Below are positions 24,997-37,406 of a stretch of DNA of 64,000 nt, piece by piece (the stretch's first letter is position 1; every line of letters starts with the position of its first letter). Both the position numbers and the translations under genes were made by a program. A model generated the notes under the pieces. That model did not search any database and had not been told where the DNA came from. It saw only the letters and a program-made list of their open reading frames with translations. The DNA is taken from contig OZ251227.1 of the NCBI GenBank assembly GCA_965240325.2, positions 186,001 to 250,000 on the forward strand, in the 5' to 3' direction. This stretch comes from Rebecca billardiae RCC1528. Taxonomy: Eukaryota; Haptophyta.

Positions 24997-26302
24997 ATGG
25001 TGGCGCCAGTCTGGCTCGTCGCGTGCCTGCACGTCGCCTCGGCGGCGACAGGCGCGCCAGCGCGCAGCGCCCTCGTCCTGCGGCCGGCGAGGCTCGCACG
25101 CGCGCGCCCGTGCCTCAGCGAGCCGCCCGCCTCGCCCGAAGAGCCTGCGCCGTCGCAGCCCGAGTCGGGCGAGCTCTCAGTGCCGATGACTCTGAAAACG
25201 CCGAGCGCGACCGGCCGGACGATGCACGAGCCGGACAACACGGCGGCGATGCGGTGGCGAGCGGGCGACGCGTCGTATGCCCTCTTCACCCTGCTGGCGC
25301 TCCTCCTCGTCGCCCTCAAGACCGGGCTGCTCGACAAGTTTGGCAAGGGCGTGCTCTCGCCGCTCATCGGCCGGCCGTTCGGCCGCGCGTGGGGCCGGGT
25401 GCGCACGGTGCGCGAGGTGCTCAAGGCGCTCAAGGAGGCGGAGGCGGCGGCGCCGCAGGGCGCCGAGATCCGCGTCGACGCCGCCACGCTCAAGGAGGCG
25501 CTCACGGAGGCCACGCCCGCGCCGACGCCGCCGCCCGCCGGCGGCGCCGGCTCGGATGCCGACGCTGCGCCGCCCGCCGCCTCCTTCATCGAGCGCTCGC
25601 CCGAGGCGCCGGGTCCGGCGGGTCCGGCGGGCGAGGCTGCGGCCCCAGCCGCGCCGACGCCGCCCGCCGACGCCCCGCCCGAGCCCTCCGCCATGCTCAC
25701 CGCCGAGCTCAAGGCCGAGCTGCGCGCGCGCGACGTGCCGTGCGGCGGCATCTTTGACCGGCGCGAGCTCGAAGGGCTGCTGAGCGATGCGCGCGCGCGC
25801 GGCGCGGGGGAGGAGCGGCTCGCGGCCGCGGCGGGGGCGGAGGCGGGGCGGAGCGCGACGGCGGCGACGGCTGACGCCGACGTGGACGTGGACGAGAACC
25901 AGCTGCGTCAGATGCTGAAGAGCATGCCCGGTGCGTAAGCGCGCGGAAACGGGCGGGTTGGGACGCGAGCGCTGGGACGCGAGCGCGGCGCGCGGCGTGC
26001 GCCGCGCCCTGTGCGCCGCGAGCGCGGGCTCACACGCGCAGCGCTTGACCTGCACATGGCGCCGCGCGGTAGGCGGCGATGCGGTGGACGTGGACGAGGC
26101 GGTCGCGACCATGCAGCGCGCCATGGCCGACCCGCAGGCGCTCTCCGTGCTGCAGGACGTGGCGACGAACCCAAAGTGCATGCAGGCGATGCACGAGCTC
26201 GCCACGCACGGCGACGCCGCGTATGCCAAGTATGCCAACGACCCCGAGGTGATGGAGGCGCTGTCGAAGCTGACGACCGTACTCGCCCCCGGCAGCAAGT
26301 GA
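24997..26302 (+). CDS. Membrane protein with SAP-like and C-terminal STI1/Hop-like domains
   Basis: The coding sequence is join(24997..25930,26073..26302), 387 residues. The 142-bp intron has donor GTGCGT and acceptor GGTAG, and joins LKSMPG to GDAVDVDEAV. It begins with a signal-type leader (APVWLVACLHVASAATG) followed by an Arg/Ala-rich stretch, compatible with a bipartite plastid leader. One membrane segment follows (SYALFTLLALLLVALKTGLL, about residues 88-107). After a Pro/Ala linker comes a SAP-like helix pair (LTAELKAELRARDVPCGGIF). The C-terminal ~70 residues, MADPQALSVLQDVATNPKCM ... YAKYANDPEVMEALSKL, have the NP/DP-rich pattern of an STI1/Hop-type domain. An N-terminal TM plus C-terminal Hop-like domain recalls Tic40, a chloroplast import co-chaperone. 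That identity is only a suggestion. Confidence 0.65.
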
Positions 26303-27225
26303 CGCGCACAGCTGGGGGCGTGCTGTGCGCCGCGCGCCAAAAGGCCTCAGCCGGTGCTTGCCCAGGCCTGGGGCCAGGGCCCGCCCGGCGCGTTGCGACC
26401 GCCATAATCACGTTCGGACCTGGAAGTGCCAGCGGGCACGGTCACGTACTGCGCCCGGCGCAACTGGACTTTTTGGATGAGCAGAGGACCGGAATCTGAC
26501 GAGTGGGCCCTGATTTGGCCTCAACTCCTCGACTGCCTCGACGCGGCCTGCTGTGGCCTCATCATCGGACTAGTCTGATACTCTTCGCTGCCGCCGTCCC
26601 AGGCCGGGGCCGCACGCCTTAGTAACTCTGTCGCCTTCCGACAGACCGACACGAATTCTGACTACAACGGGTCAAGGACTAAGGAGTCCTAGTGAAGGTC
26701 TGAAGGAGATTAGGAGTAATAACCTTATTTAAATTGGACAAGTACACGCGCAAACACCTTAACATGGCGCCTGCCTTCAGCAGCACAAACTACTGGCACT
26801 GTAATGGGCCCCACTAACTACTCTCAGTAAGTAGTCTCACGTGGTGGGCTGGTGAGTGGTGGCCATAGCCCATAGCCGCTATCGTCACTCTATAATATAT
26901 CACCCATGGCCCCGCCGCATACTCCGCATAGCCGCCCCGGCGGCCCGCGCGCGGACGCGCGCCGCGCCCGCGGGGCCCTGGCGCCCTCGGCCTCGGGCGG
27001 CACTGCGCGCCTTCCTGAGTTCCGAGCGGCGGGCACGCGGGCACATCGGCGGGCCGCTGGCTGGTCGGCGGAGGCGACGGCCCGGGCGCCGCAGCGGAGT
27101 GATGAGTACTAGCGGCGGTCCGACCGGCAGGCGGACGTGTGCCCCACTCGACCGACTCCGCAGCCCCGGCGACGCGCACGACTCCGACTCGTCTTTCCGT
27201 TTCGTTATATATAGCTATATATATA
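26303..27225. other. Intergenic region
   Basis: No gene recognised. A GC-rich block at about 26905-27100 is followed by short (TA)n runs at 27204-27229. Confidence 0.6.
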
Positions 27226-27453
27226 TATTATGGCCCGCGGTGTAGGGCGGAGCGCGTAGCGTGGAGCCCCGCCGGGGGCCCTCACTACGTTGTCAAAAAG
27301 ATCTTTTGATCAAAGAAAAGGGGACGGGGGACGATTTTGAGGGGTGTTGGAGGGTGAGTTTTCGCTTTTTCGAGGGGTACGTTGGCCCATAGTGCTCTGC
27401 ATTAGCAACTACGCGCTTGACGAAATAAGCGCGCCCACGCCATTCCGCATAAG
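27226..27453 (+). repeat. Dispersed repeat A, copy 1
   Basis: Begins TATGGCCCGCGGTGTAGGGC, continues GGAGCGCGTAGCGTGGAGCC, an AAAAAGATCTTTTGATCAA block and a GGGGACGGGG block, and ends around AAGCGCGCCCACGCCATTCC. It aligns in the same orientation with 58263-58496. Both copies directly follow a (TA)n stretch. Confidence 0.85.
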
Positions 27454-27590
27454 TCGATGGACGGACGTGGGATCAGATACCCCGGGGGTGAAACAAGTGA
27501 GTATTTTTGTCATTCTTGTATGCTGGAGTACGAGTTTGCCGAGCGACGTTTGATTGTTTTGGGTCGAAAACAGCTATGAGGCCAGATGCT

Positions 27591-27800
27591 TCTGAATATC
27601 GCTTTGTTTAAACACCTACCCGCCTGTCTCGATGGATGAACCGCCTTATAATATTAAAAGAGATCCTTTTGAATAGCGCTTGTTCAACCACATTACCCGC
27701 CTGCCTCGATGGATGAACCGCCTGTGCACTAATGTTAAACGAGATTCTTTCAGAATGGCGCCTATGGCGGCTTGTTAAAACGTAACAAGTTGCCCGCCTA
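27591..27800 (+). repeat. Tandem repeat, ~78-bp unit, about 2.7 copies
   Basis: Two clear copies share ACCCGCCTGYCTCGATGGAT followed by GAACCGCCT, each preceded by a GAATAKCGCTTGTT-like stretch and followed by TTAAAMGAGATYCTTT. A third, decayed copy retains GAATGGCG and TTGCCCGCCT. Confidence 0.8.
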
Positions 27801-28349
27801 CAAACCGGGCCTAAGCGCAACCTTTTGAAAGTGCATGTTGATGTGCATGGTCAGGGTCCTCCTCAACTACTGCATGTCGGCGTACTGCGTGCGCGCGCGG
27901 CGCGCTGCTATTTACCGATGCATCACTTGGTGCTGGAAACATAGGCCACACACTACGGGCACTTGGAAGTGATCAAGTTTTGCTACTTATTCACTAAACA
28001 GGAGCCGCCAGGCGCGCGCGCGGCCCCGTATATTTATTCGAACGAGCACGGAGGGTCTTTGCCCGAGCGTCTAGCGAGTAGCGAGCGAGTCCCCACGGCT
28101 GCTCGCTCGCTCGTTCGCGTTCGTCGCTGCGGCGCCCTGGCCGGGGACGTGCGTGTCGGCGCCGCGTACGCCGCGGTGCGCGCGCGGTGGCGGGAGCCGG
28201 CCGGCCGCTGGTCTCCCCCTCGCGCTCTGCTCTCGCCCTCGCGCTCCGCTCCGACGGCTCTCCCCGAGGCGTCGCGCGCGTCTCGGTCCGCGGTCTCGCC
28301 TCAGAGTCTCGCCAGGCCGTGCCGACGGCGCGCACACAGCGCCCCGCTG

Positions 28350-29205
28350 CAAAGCATGCGCGACGAGATCGCGGCGGGGGCGGCGAGATCGCGGCGGAGG
28401 CGGCGGTCAACAGCCTGCCCGCGGGCGCGTTCGTCGCTCGAGGAGGAGCGCGCAAGGGCGAGCCGAGTCCGGAGCACGCTCACGAGCTCGTTGGCGACGC
28501 CTTGAGGATCGGAGCGCGCCCGGAGCCACGCAGCGGAGATGAGCCGGATGCGCCCGGAGTTCGCGCAGCTGAAGGGCGAGCTCGAGCACGCGAGCTCGCT
28601 CCTCGACGCCGAGCGCGAGCTCCTCCTCAACTCGGTCGACGGCGACACTGATGCCATAGACTAGAGAGGCCGTGCTGCATGCCAGCACGTGTGCGCGGAG
28701 GCGCTGTGCGCCGAGCTGGCGAAGCGCGGCGCCGAGCTCGACGCGCTGCGCGACGCGGCGACGGACGCGCTGGGCGCGCGCGGCGCCCTCGTCGCGACGC
28801 CCCGTGCAGCAGCTCGAGCAGCCAGCTGTGGAGTAGACGGCCGTCGAGGCGATCGGCGCCGGTTGAGCGCGCACCGCCGCGCACGGGCTCCGACTGCCTG
28901 CAGCTGGCTGGCCGCCGCCGTCTTCGAGGCCGCCGACGCGGCGGAGGAGGCGGCGGGCGAGCACGGCGGCGCGGTGGAGCAGGCGCGCACGCGCGGCGGC
29001 AGGCGCGACGCCCCGCTCGCCTCGTTCCACCCCGAGCTCCCGCTCGGTCTCGGTGCGCGGCTGCGCAGCGGCAGGCCGGGGCAGCCGCGTGGCGCGCGCT
29101 CTCGCTCTGCCGGCACGAGGCGAGCCGGCTGAGCGACCAGCGGCCCGTCGTCGAGCGCATGGCGCAGCGCGAGCACCTCAAGCAGGTGCGCCCGCACGCG
29201 CGCAC
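28350..29205 (+). pseudogene. Coiled-coil protein gene fragments
   Basis: Several helix-rich pieces occur in order in different frames on the plus strand. One is MSRMRPEFAQLKGELEHASS (from 28537), which continues SLLDAERELLLNSVDGDTDA and ends at a TAG at 28662-28664. Another is HVCAEALCAELAKRGAELDA, continuing LRDAATDALGARG. A third is CRHEASRLSDQRPVVERMAQ with REHLKQV. Together they look like a decayed or intron-interrupted long coiled-coil protein. No family can be assigned. It lies inside the candidate A-B element, so it could be a captured host fragment. Confidence 0.4.
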
Positions 29206-29371
29206 GCGCCGGCCCGCGCCACGGCGGCCGCTTCCCCGCGCGGCCCGGGCGGCGCGTCGGCGTCGGCGACAGTGACTCGGCCCGCCGGCCCGGTGGGCGG
29301 CAACTGAGTTGGCGGTGGCAGCTCAGGCGACTGTTACGCATGTCAGACTGACAGCAGCCGACGGAGGGTAC

Positions 29372-29426
29372 ACCGCGGGCCCCTAACTGCGTTGGTTCTA
29401 CGGAAGGACCGCGGAACGCGGTCATT
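29372..29426 (+). repeat. Dispersed repeat B with terminal hairpin, copy 1
   Basis: ACCGCGGGCCCCTAACTGCG, then TTGGTTCTA, then AAGGACCGCGGAACGCGGTC and ATT. The stretch GACCGCG-GAA-CGCGGTC is a perfect 7-bp stem with a 3-nt loop. It matches 59503-59562 in the same orientation. Confidence 0.85.
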
Positions 29427-29699
29427 TAGAACGGCCGCGACTTAGTAATACGGTATGTTACATCATACTTATATTGGATCGTCAGTAGATCAGGCGGCGG
29501 CCTCAGCACTCGTCGGTCATCAACTTTGGCGACGCCGCCCATGATCCCGCATCCGAGATCGGAGATGTGGCATCCGGTCCGTCTAGCAGCAGTAGTCTGT
29601 AAAATGAAGACTCACAGAAGAGTACGAAGCCAAAGGGTGCCCGAGGCTGCGCGGCGACGTCAATCGTAGTCAGCGCGTAGACCGTATCCGTCTCTGTAG

Positions 29700-30761
29700 T
29701 CACGCCGGCATGCGGGCACTGAGCCTGAGGTCCGCTGCCGCCCGCAGGCCACGCCAGCACAGCCTCTGGGCCACCTTGTGCTTGCGGTGGGCATATGAGT
29801 CGTTGTGCTTGTACGACTCGTACACGCACGCGCGCGCATGAGGCGTGCCGGGCGGCGTGCGCAGCGCGCGCACGGACAGCGCGACGCGCAGGTCGGTGCG
29901 GCGCGCCGGAGCGGTCGCGTGCAGCACGTCGCCCCGCAGCAGCAGCGCGTCGCCCACCTCCAGCTGCGGCTCGACCCGCCCGTCGAGGAAGCTTGGCGGG
30001 AGCCTCCTTGTGACGCCGCGCATGCAGATGCTGTCGTGCTCCTCATAGGCAAAGGCGGCAGCGGAGCCAGGCGTGGCGGCCGCCTGGCTGTTGGGCGCAT
30101 CCGGGCGGCGCAGGTAGAAGCGCGAGCAGTGCCGCTGCAGTGTGGGCAGCAGCTCGCGTGGCGTCGCAGAGAAGGGCAGCAGCTGCAGGTTGGCATCATC
30201 TGCGTGCGGCTTCAGCAGCGGAAGGTACACGTTGAGGAACTGGTCGGCAGTCTCGTCGAGCGGGTGCCACGCGTACGAGAGATCGGTGTGCCACGCGTAC
30301 GTGTCGGGTCCCTTACCCAGCCGGCGCACCACCGGGTTCGACCGAGCGCCCACGTGGAAGTACATCGACGCGTACGGCGTGCAGTTTCTGTATGGGGGTA
30401 TGGCGGCCAAGCTGTCCGGCGCCATCTGCGTGCGCCGCGACGCGCGGATGGCGGCGAGCAGCGCGCGGATGGCGGCGTGTACCCCCTGCATCTCGGGCGG
30501 ATCGGTGGCGTACGTCCCCGGCCCGGGCGTGTTCACTACGTTCGCCTCCCAGTGGCGTGCCAACGTGCCGCCCCAGATGGTCGCGTCCCCTCTCACAAAG
30601 CTCTTGAGCACGATGTAGCCGTGCGTGTCGAGGTCAGCCCAGTCGGGGAGGCGCGATGGCCAGTCCGCGTCGTCGACGGCGTACCACCACGTCGCGTCCC
30701 CAGTCACCGCCACCGCGCAGGCGAGCAGCGCGGCGGCGCGGGTACATCGCTTTGCCGCCAT
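29700..30761 (-). CDS. PhyH-like 2-oxoglutarate/Fe(II) dioxygenase, secretory
   Basis: 353 residues from the ATG at 30761. The leader AALLACAVAVTGDATWW is a signal peptide. The catalytic motif HxD is TYAWHTDLSY (His158, Asp160), the distal His281 is in LLRGDVLHATAP, and Arg292 or Arg298 in DLRVALSVR is placed to bind 2-oxoglutarate. The intervening QFLNVYLPLLKPHADDANLQ block fits phytanoyl-CoA dioxygenase-type (PhyH) proteins. The substrate is unknown; the family hydroxylates lipids and small molecules. The leader would place it in the ER/Golgi lumen or outside the cell. The neighbouring polyQ gene is transcribed divergently from 31055. Confidence 0.75.
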   Translation of the reverse strand: MAAKRCTRAAALLACAVAVTGDATWWYAVDDADWPSRLPDWADLDTHGYIVLKSFVRGDATIWGGTLARHWEANVVNTPGPGTYATDPPEMQGVHAAIRALLAAIRASRRTQMAPDSLAAIPPYRNCTPYASMYFHVGARSNPVVRRLGKGPDTYAWHTDLSYAWHPLDETADQFLNVYLPLLKPHADDANLQLLPFSATPRELLPTLQRHCSRFYLRRPDAPNSQAAATPGSAAAFAYEEHDSICMRGVTRRLPPSFLDGRVEPQLEVGDALLLRGDVLHATAPARRTDLRVALSVRALRTPPGTPHARACVYESYKHNDSYAHRKHKVAQRLCWRGLRAAADLRLSARMPA

Positions 30762-30850
30762 CGTGGCTTGGTGTGCACCAATCTTGGCCCAGCCGTGCTC
30801 ACAAAATCGGTGCATCAATAAGCAAACAATACCATAGTACGGGCGTCAAT

Positions 30851-30897
30851 CTCGCCTGCCTGAGCTGTGTGCGTCTCTTATTCTTAGTAAACTGTAC
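30851..30897 (-). repeat. 47-bp dispersed repeat, copy 2
   Basis: On the minus strand it reads GTACAGTTTACTAAGAATAA, GAGACGCACACAGCTCAGGC, AGGCGAG. It matches 10117-10163 at 44 of 47 positions. It sits in the intergenic region between two divergent genes (30761 and 31055). Confidence 0.85.
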
Positions 30898-31054
30898 CCC
30901 CATACCGCGCGAGCTGTGGTTACGCAAACCGCCTTGGCCCGCGCAAGGGTGGCCCGCGGCCGCCGAGCCCGAGAGCGCGACACCGCCATTGTCACCGCTC
31001 CGTCCAGCCGCACGCCCGTCGATCCCCTTCAGCTTTGCGGAGGCCGTGTGCGCC

Positions 31055-33537
<2,483 letters not shown>

Positions 33538-34058
33538 CGAACTCGGTCGATCACTCACGGATCAGGGCACGCCTGCTTGTTTGACCCGACTCACTCAAGC
33601 AGAGCAATCGCCCAGGCTCGGGCCAGCCGGCCCGGCACGCCGGCGCCGCCGGCCAGTGCCGGGCCCGGTGGCCTGCGGCGGCGCTGGCCGCTCGACCGGC
33701 CGCGCCGCGGCGCGGCCCTGGGCCTGGCGGCCTGGCCCGCGGCCCGGGCCCCGTCCCCGCCTCCGAGCCCGCGCGGCCCTCCGGCTCCGGGCCCCGCTCG
33801 TATATATATAGCGCATCAATGGTATTTACGGCCGCGCACTACTATGCGGTGGCGCCGGTCAGCAATATATATCTATATAGATATAGTTACATCGTCAGCA
33901 GTGACGCTGAGCTCAACATTACCTCAACCTCAATGACACTAATCACGGCAGGGTAGTTTGATCGAGCCCCAGGTGTACCGGCGCCGGCGCGGAGGTGCTG
34001 AAGCTGGGACGGCTCTGCCGAGTCTGCGTAGGCGGCCGCCTAGCTTGGCGTCGTCCTT
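33538..34058. other. Intergenic GC-rich block and short (TA)n
   Basis: From 33610 to 33800 the sequence is dominated by GGCC/CCGG steps, then short (TA)n at 33801-33810 and 33866-33882. No gene seen. Confidence 0.65.
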
Positions 34059-34898
34059 TCACGATGCTTCCCTCTGCCGCGGCCGCTGCTGCCCGCCCTT
34101 GATCTGCGCAAAGATGCTGTCGAGTGACACGGCGCCGTGATCCTGCCTGTAAGAACCATTGGCGCGGTCGGTCGCGCGCCCTGCGTCAGCGGCATCGCCG
34201 CACCGCGCTCGTCTCGAGACGGCCCCAGCCGTCGTCGCCATCTTCCGCCCATCTGCGAGGGATGGCGAAGCCGGGCGCTTGAGCGGTACCCCACGGGTGC
34301 TTTTCGGTGCGGCCTGGCGCGCGGGCTCGACCTTGACTTCGAAGGCGAACTCGTCCACGTCGCCCGCGTCCGATGCTGCGGGCGCCGCCGGCAAAGGCGG
34401 CGCTGGCGTGCACTGCGCTTGCGGCAGTTCGCAAGGGGAACGGCCACCGTCCACGCCCTGAGGCGGCAGGTGCGCGACAGGCTGGCAGGGGTTGGGCGCT
34501 TCTGAGGCAGGCTGCGCGACTGTGAGCGACTCGGCCGCCGCCATCTGCACCGGACGGTGCACGACCCACGCGCCAAATTTATCATCGCCGAAGAGTCGAC
34601 GAGCCGTCGCCTCGTCCTTCACTGTGAGCGTCACCAGGTCGCCGTCTCGCAGCTCGACGGCCTTGTGCTCGGGAATGCGCGCACCATTCACGAAGACACC
34701 ATTCCTCGACGTGTCGACGATGCCGTCGGCCTCGAGGCGGAAGTGCTGAGTCGAGAAGCGCGAGTCGAGCAGCACCGCCTGAGCTGAGCGCGAGCGACCC
34801 GCAACCATGCCCGGCCCCAGATCGGGTAGCGCGCTGTTCAGCGATCGCAGGCGGAGCGGCTGGGCTGGCAACGAGCTGAGCGCGCCGGCGGGAGCCAT
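34059..34898 (-). CDS. FHA-domain protein
   Basis: 279 residues from the ATG at 34898; the frame is open further upstream but without an ATG before a TGA. The FHA domain spans about residues 10-95. It has a GRSRSAQAVLLDSRFSTQHF core in which GR, S and H occupy the phosphothreonine-binding positions, then DTSRNGVFVNGARI and ELRDGDLVTLTV. FHA domains bind phosphothreonine peptides in signalling, DNA-damage response and splicing. The C-terminal half is low in complexity with VPLKRPASPSLADGRK, a possible nuclear localisation signal, and ends SLDSIFAQIKGGQQRPRQ. A nuclear regulatory role is inferred. Confidence 0.8.
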   Translation of the reverse strand: MAPAGALSSLPAQPLRLRSLNSALPDLGPGMVAGRSRSAQAVLLDSRFSTQHFRLEADGIVDTSRNGVFVNGARIPEHKAVELRDGDLVTLTVKDEATARRLFGDDKFGAWVVHRPVQMAAAESLTVAQPASEAPNPCQPVAHLPPQGVDGGRSPCELPQAQCTPAPPLPAAPAASDAGDVDEFAFEVKVEPARQAAPKSTRGVPLKRPASPSLADGRKMATTAGAVSRRARCGDAADAGRATDRANGSYRQDHGAVSLDSIFAQIKGGQQRPRQREAS

Positions 34899-35152
34899 GG
34901 CGCCCGCGAGCTGCGCTGCAAGGAACGGCCCAGCTGGCACCTTCCAGACGTGCGTCGTGGGCGGGCCCGACGCTCGCAACCAACGGGTGACAGCGCGCAA
35001 GCACTCTGAACCAAAGGACCATCAAAAACTCAGCCCTGGCGGGCGGGGGGGTCGGCGGGCCGTGCCAGTGCTGTCGCAATATTTCCCCAGCGGGTTCGCG
35101 CCTTTTATTTATAATAGCGGTTTGACGGGCAGGATGACTACGAATAACAATG

Positions 35153-36477
35153 GTTGTATAACCGCTCGGTTATGCGGGTATAACTCACCGGTAGCCCTCA
35201 TGAGGGCGGGCTGGCAGCCAGGGTCCGGCTGCCTGGAGGTTTTCCGGTCGTCAAGCCGAGCCAGGCCCGGATTGGGCGCGGGCCTGGATTGGCTCAGCAG
35301 CTTGGCAAGCGATGCGCGTCTGGGTGCGGCCGCGCTCGCTGGCTGCACCCGCGGCGCGGCGGCCGGCGTGGCTGCTCTGGTCACCGCTGCGCTGGTGGCT
35401 GCTCCTCCTCTGGGAGTTGTTTCTTCCAGGTGCGTGTGCGTCGGCGGTAGGCCGCCCTCAGCCCTCGCTCTCTCCACTCGTGCACCTGCCCTGCTTGCTC
35501 TCTGCTTTCGATGGGGGCGCCTCGGAGCCGCTTCGAGGCGTCCCCGTCTGCAATCTTCTCATGCTCTATCTGCTTTCGATGGGGGCGCCTCGGAGCCGCT
35601 TCGAGGCGTCCCCGTCTGCAATCTATCTTCTCATGCTCTGCTTTCGATGGGGGCGCCTCGGAGCCGCTTCGAGGCGTCCCCGTCTGCAATCTTCTCATGC
35701 TCTGCTTTCAATGGGGGCGCCTCGGAACCGCTTCGAGGCGTCCCCGTCTGCAATCTTCTCATGCTCTGCTTTCGATGGGGGCGCCTGGGAACCGCTCCCA
35801 GGCGTCCCAGTCTGCAATCTTCTCACGCTTCGCAGTCTCGCTTGCCTTCATCGCCTGGCGGGTGGGTGCTGCTCTCTCCTTCTCTGCCGCCTCCTCTGCA
35901 GTCTGCAGTGCACTGCTGTGTGTGGGATGCGACCTGCTACCTTATCTGACGCTACGCGTGCGTGTCTCGCGCCTGCTTCCCGCCTGCGCCGCCGCCGCCG
36001 CGCATGTTTTCGTGCCCACTGTCTCATGCCGTCTGGATCGTCCTTACTCATACAACCCTGCGGGGAGCCCCTCTGGGCCTCTGCCGCCTTCGGTCCTCGC
36101 GCTACCCCTTCGGCGGCCTCGGCCTCTTCGGGCCCCCTGCCACCACCCCTGCGGGGTGTGGCATTCCACACCTCCTTCTGGGTGGAGGCCCTCGAGGCCT
36201 CTGCCTCCTGCGGCGCCGCGCTCTGCCCAAACTTGCGTTGGGGGGGGGCGTCGGCTGCCAGCGCCTGCGGTCTACGTGCTCCATCGAGTACTTCCTCTTC
36301 GGCGTCTAGGCGGTCATCGGCTTCTGTCGGCGTAGTTGCTCGAATGCATCGGCGAGTCCTTCCTGGTCGGCGTCGCATCCTGGACGGCTTCGGGGGTGTG
36401 ACCTAGTCACCTCACGCGTTTATCAACGCGGCCCCCACCTCAATCTACTCTCATGTGGGTCTACCGAGTGAGTTATG
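35153..36477 (+). mobile_element. Non-autonomous repeat element, full-length copy (1.3 kb)
   Basis: It starts GTTGTATAACCGCTCGGTTA and ends GTCTACCGAGTGAGTTATG. Near the left end TATAACTCAC-CGGTAG (35179-35194) is an imperfect inverted partner of the right end CTACCGAGTGAGTTATG (36461-36477), so the unit has short terminal inverted repeats. A second copy follows immediately, head-to-tail. The interior has no convincing gene, and contains the hairpin minisatellite at 35502-35829. Confidence 0.7.
35502..35829 (+). repeat. Minisatellite, five 64-68-bp units each encoding a hairpin
   Basis: Units start at 35502, 35570, 35638, 35702 and 35766 with CTGCTTTCRATGGGGGCGCC. Each contains an inverted repeat: units 1-4 have GCGCCTCGGA ... 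TTCGAGGCGT and unit 5 has GCGCCTGGGA ... TCCCAGGCGT. The stem is conserved although its bases differ. Confidence 0.9.
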
Positions 36478-37110
36478 GTTGTATAACCGCTCGGTTATGC
36501 GGGTATAACTCACCGGTAGCCCTCATGAGGGCGGGCTGGCAGCCAGGGTCCGGCTGCCTGGAGGTTTTCCGGTCGTCAAGCCGAGCCAGGCCCGGATTGG
36601 GCGCGGGCCTGGATTGGCTCAGCAGCTTGGCAAGCGATGCGCGTCTGGGTGCGGCCGCGCTCGCTGGCTGCACCCGCGGCGCGGCGGCCGGCGTGGCTGC
36701 TCTGGTCACCGCTGCGCTGGTGGCTGCTCCTCCTCTGGGAGTTGTTTCTCCCTGCCCTCCCACCCTGCTGGTTGCTGGGTGGGCATGGCCTTGGGTGCGC
36801 GCGGTGTCGGGGGGGTGGAGGCCCTCGAGGCCTCTGCCTCCTGCGGCGCCGCGCTCTGCCCAAACTTGCGTTGGGGGGGGGCGTCGGCTGCCAGCGCCTG
36901 CGGTCTACGTGCTCCATCGAGTACTTCCTCTTCGGAGTCTAGGCGGTCATCGGCTTCTGTCGGCGTAGTTGCTCGAATGCATCGGCGAGTCCTTCCTGGT
37001 CGGCGTCGCATCCTGGACGGCTTCGGGGGTGTGACCTAGTCACCTCACGCGTTTATCAACGCGGCCCCCACCTCAATCTACTCTCATGTGGGTCTACCGA
37101 GTGAGTTATG
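36478..37110 (+). mobile_element. Second copy of the same element, internally deleted
   Basis: Its left 272 bp (36478-36749) equal 35153-35424 and its right 297 bp (36814-37110) equal 36181-36477 with one difference noticed (GGCGTC versus GGAGTC near 36936). The middle ~756 bp of copy 1 are replaced by 64 unrelated bp. The junction with copy 1 is exact (GAGTTATG then GTTGTATA). Confidence 0.85.
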
Positions 37111-37406
37111 CGACATCATACCGAGATGATTGTGAGCTACCCGACTCACTGACGAATACTAACGCGACAGATGACTCTGGTGCGAGCTCAGCGACAGTGT
37201 GATTGCGCGTGTATTCCTGCACCCACTGTGCTACTCGTCATCGTGCCGAGCCGTCGACTGCGCGCACGCACTGCCAACTGATCAGGCGTGCGACGGCGGC
37301 GTGCTCGTGACGCGGTGAGTGAGTGACGCCGTCGCCTGACGGTGACGGTTTGTCCTCGGAGCTAAACATCAGTGCTGGTGGCGGAGTGTGATGTCATGAT
37401 TCATTT
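37111..37406. other. Spacer before the transposon gene
   Basis: No gene recognised. Ordinary composition with several GTGACG/TGACTC steps. Confidence 0.6.

Larger units (their letters stand above)
27226..29426 (+). mobile_element. Candidate non-autonomous element with conserved ends A and B
   Basis: The segment starts with repeat A and ends with repeat B, whose last part is a short perfect hairpin (GACCGCG-GAA-CGCGGTC). Another segment with the same ends in the same order and orientation, but a different and shorter interior, occurs at 58263-59562. Conserved ends, a terminal hairpin and variable interiors are typical of Helitron/Helentron-derived elements. Here the interior carries coiled-coil gene debris. 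No CTRR terminus is visible after the hairpin. Confidence 0.45.

Noticed and set aside
34059-35000. FHA protein starting at 35000
   Set aside because: The first codon there is TTG with a TGA just upstream; the first ATG in frame is 34898.
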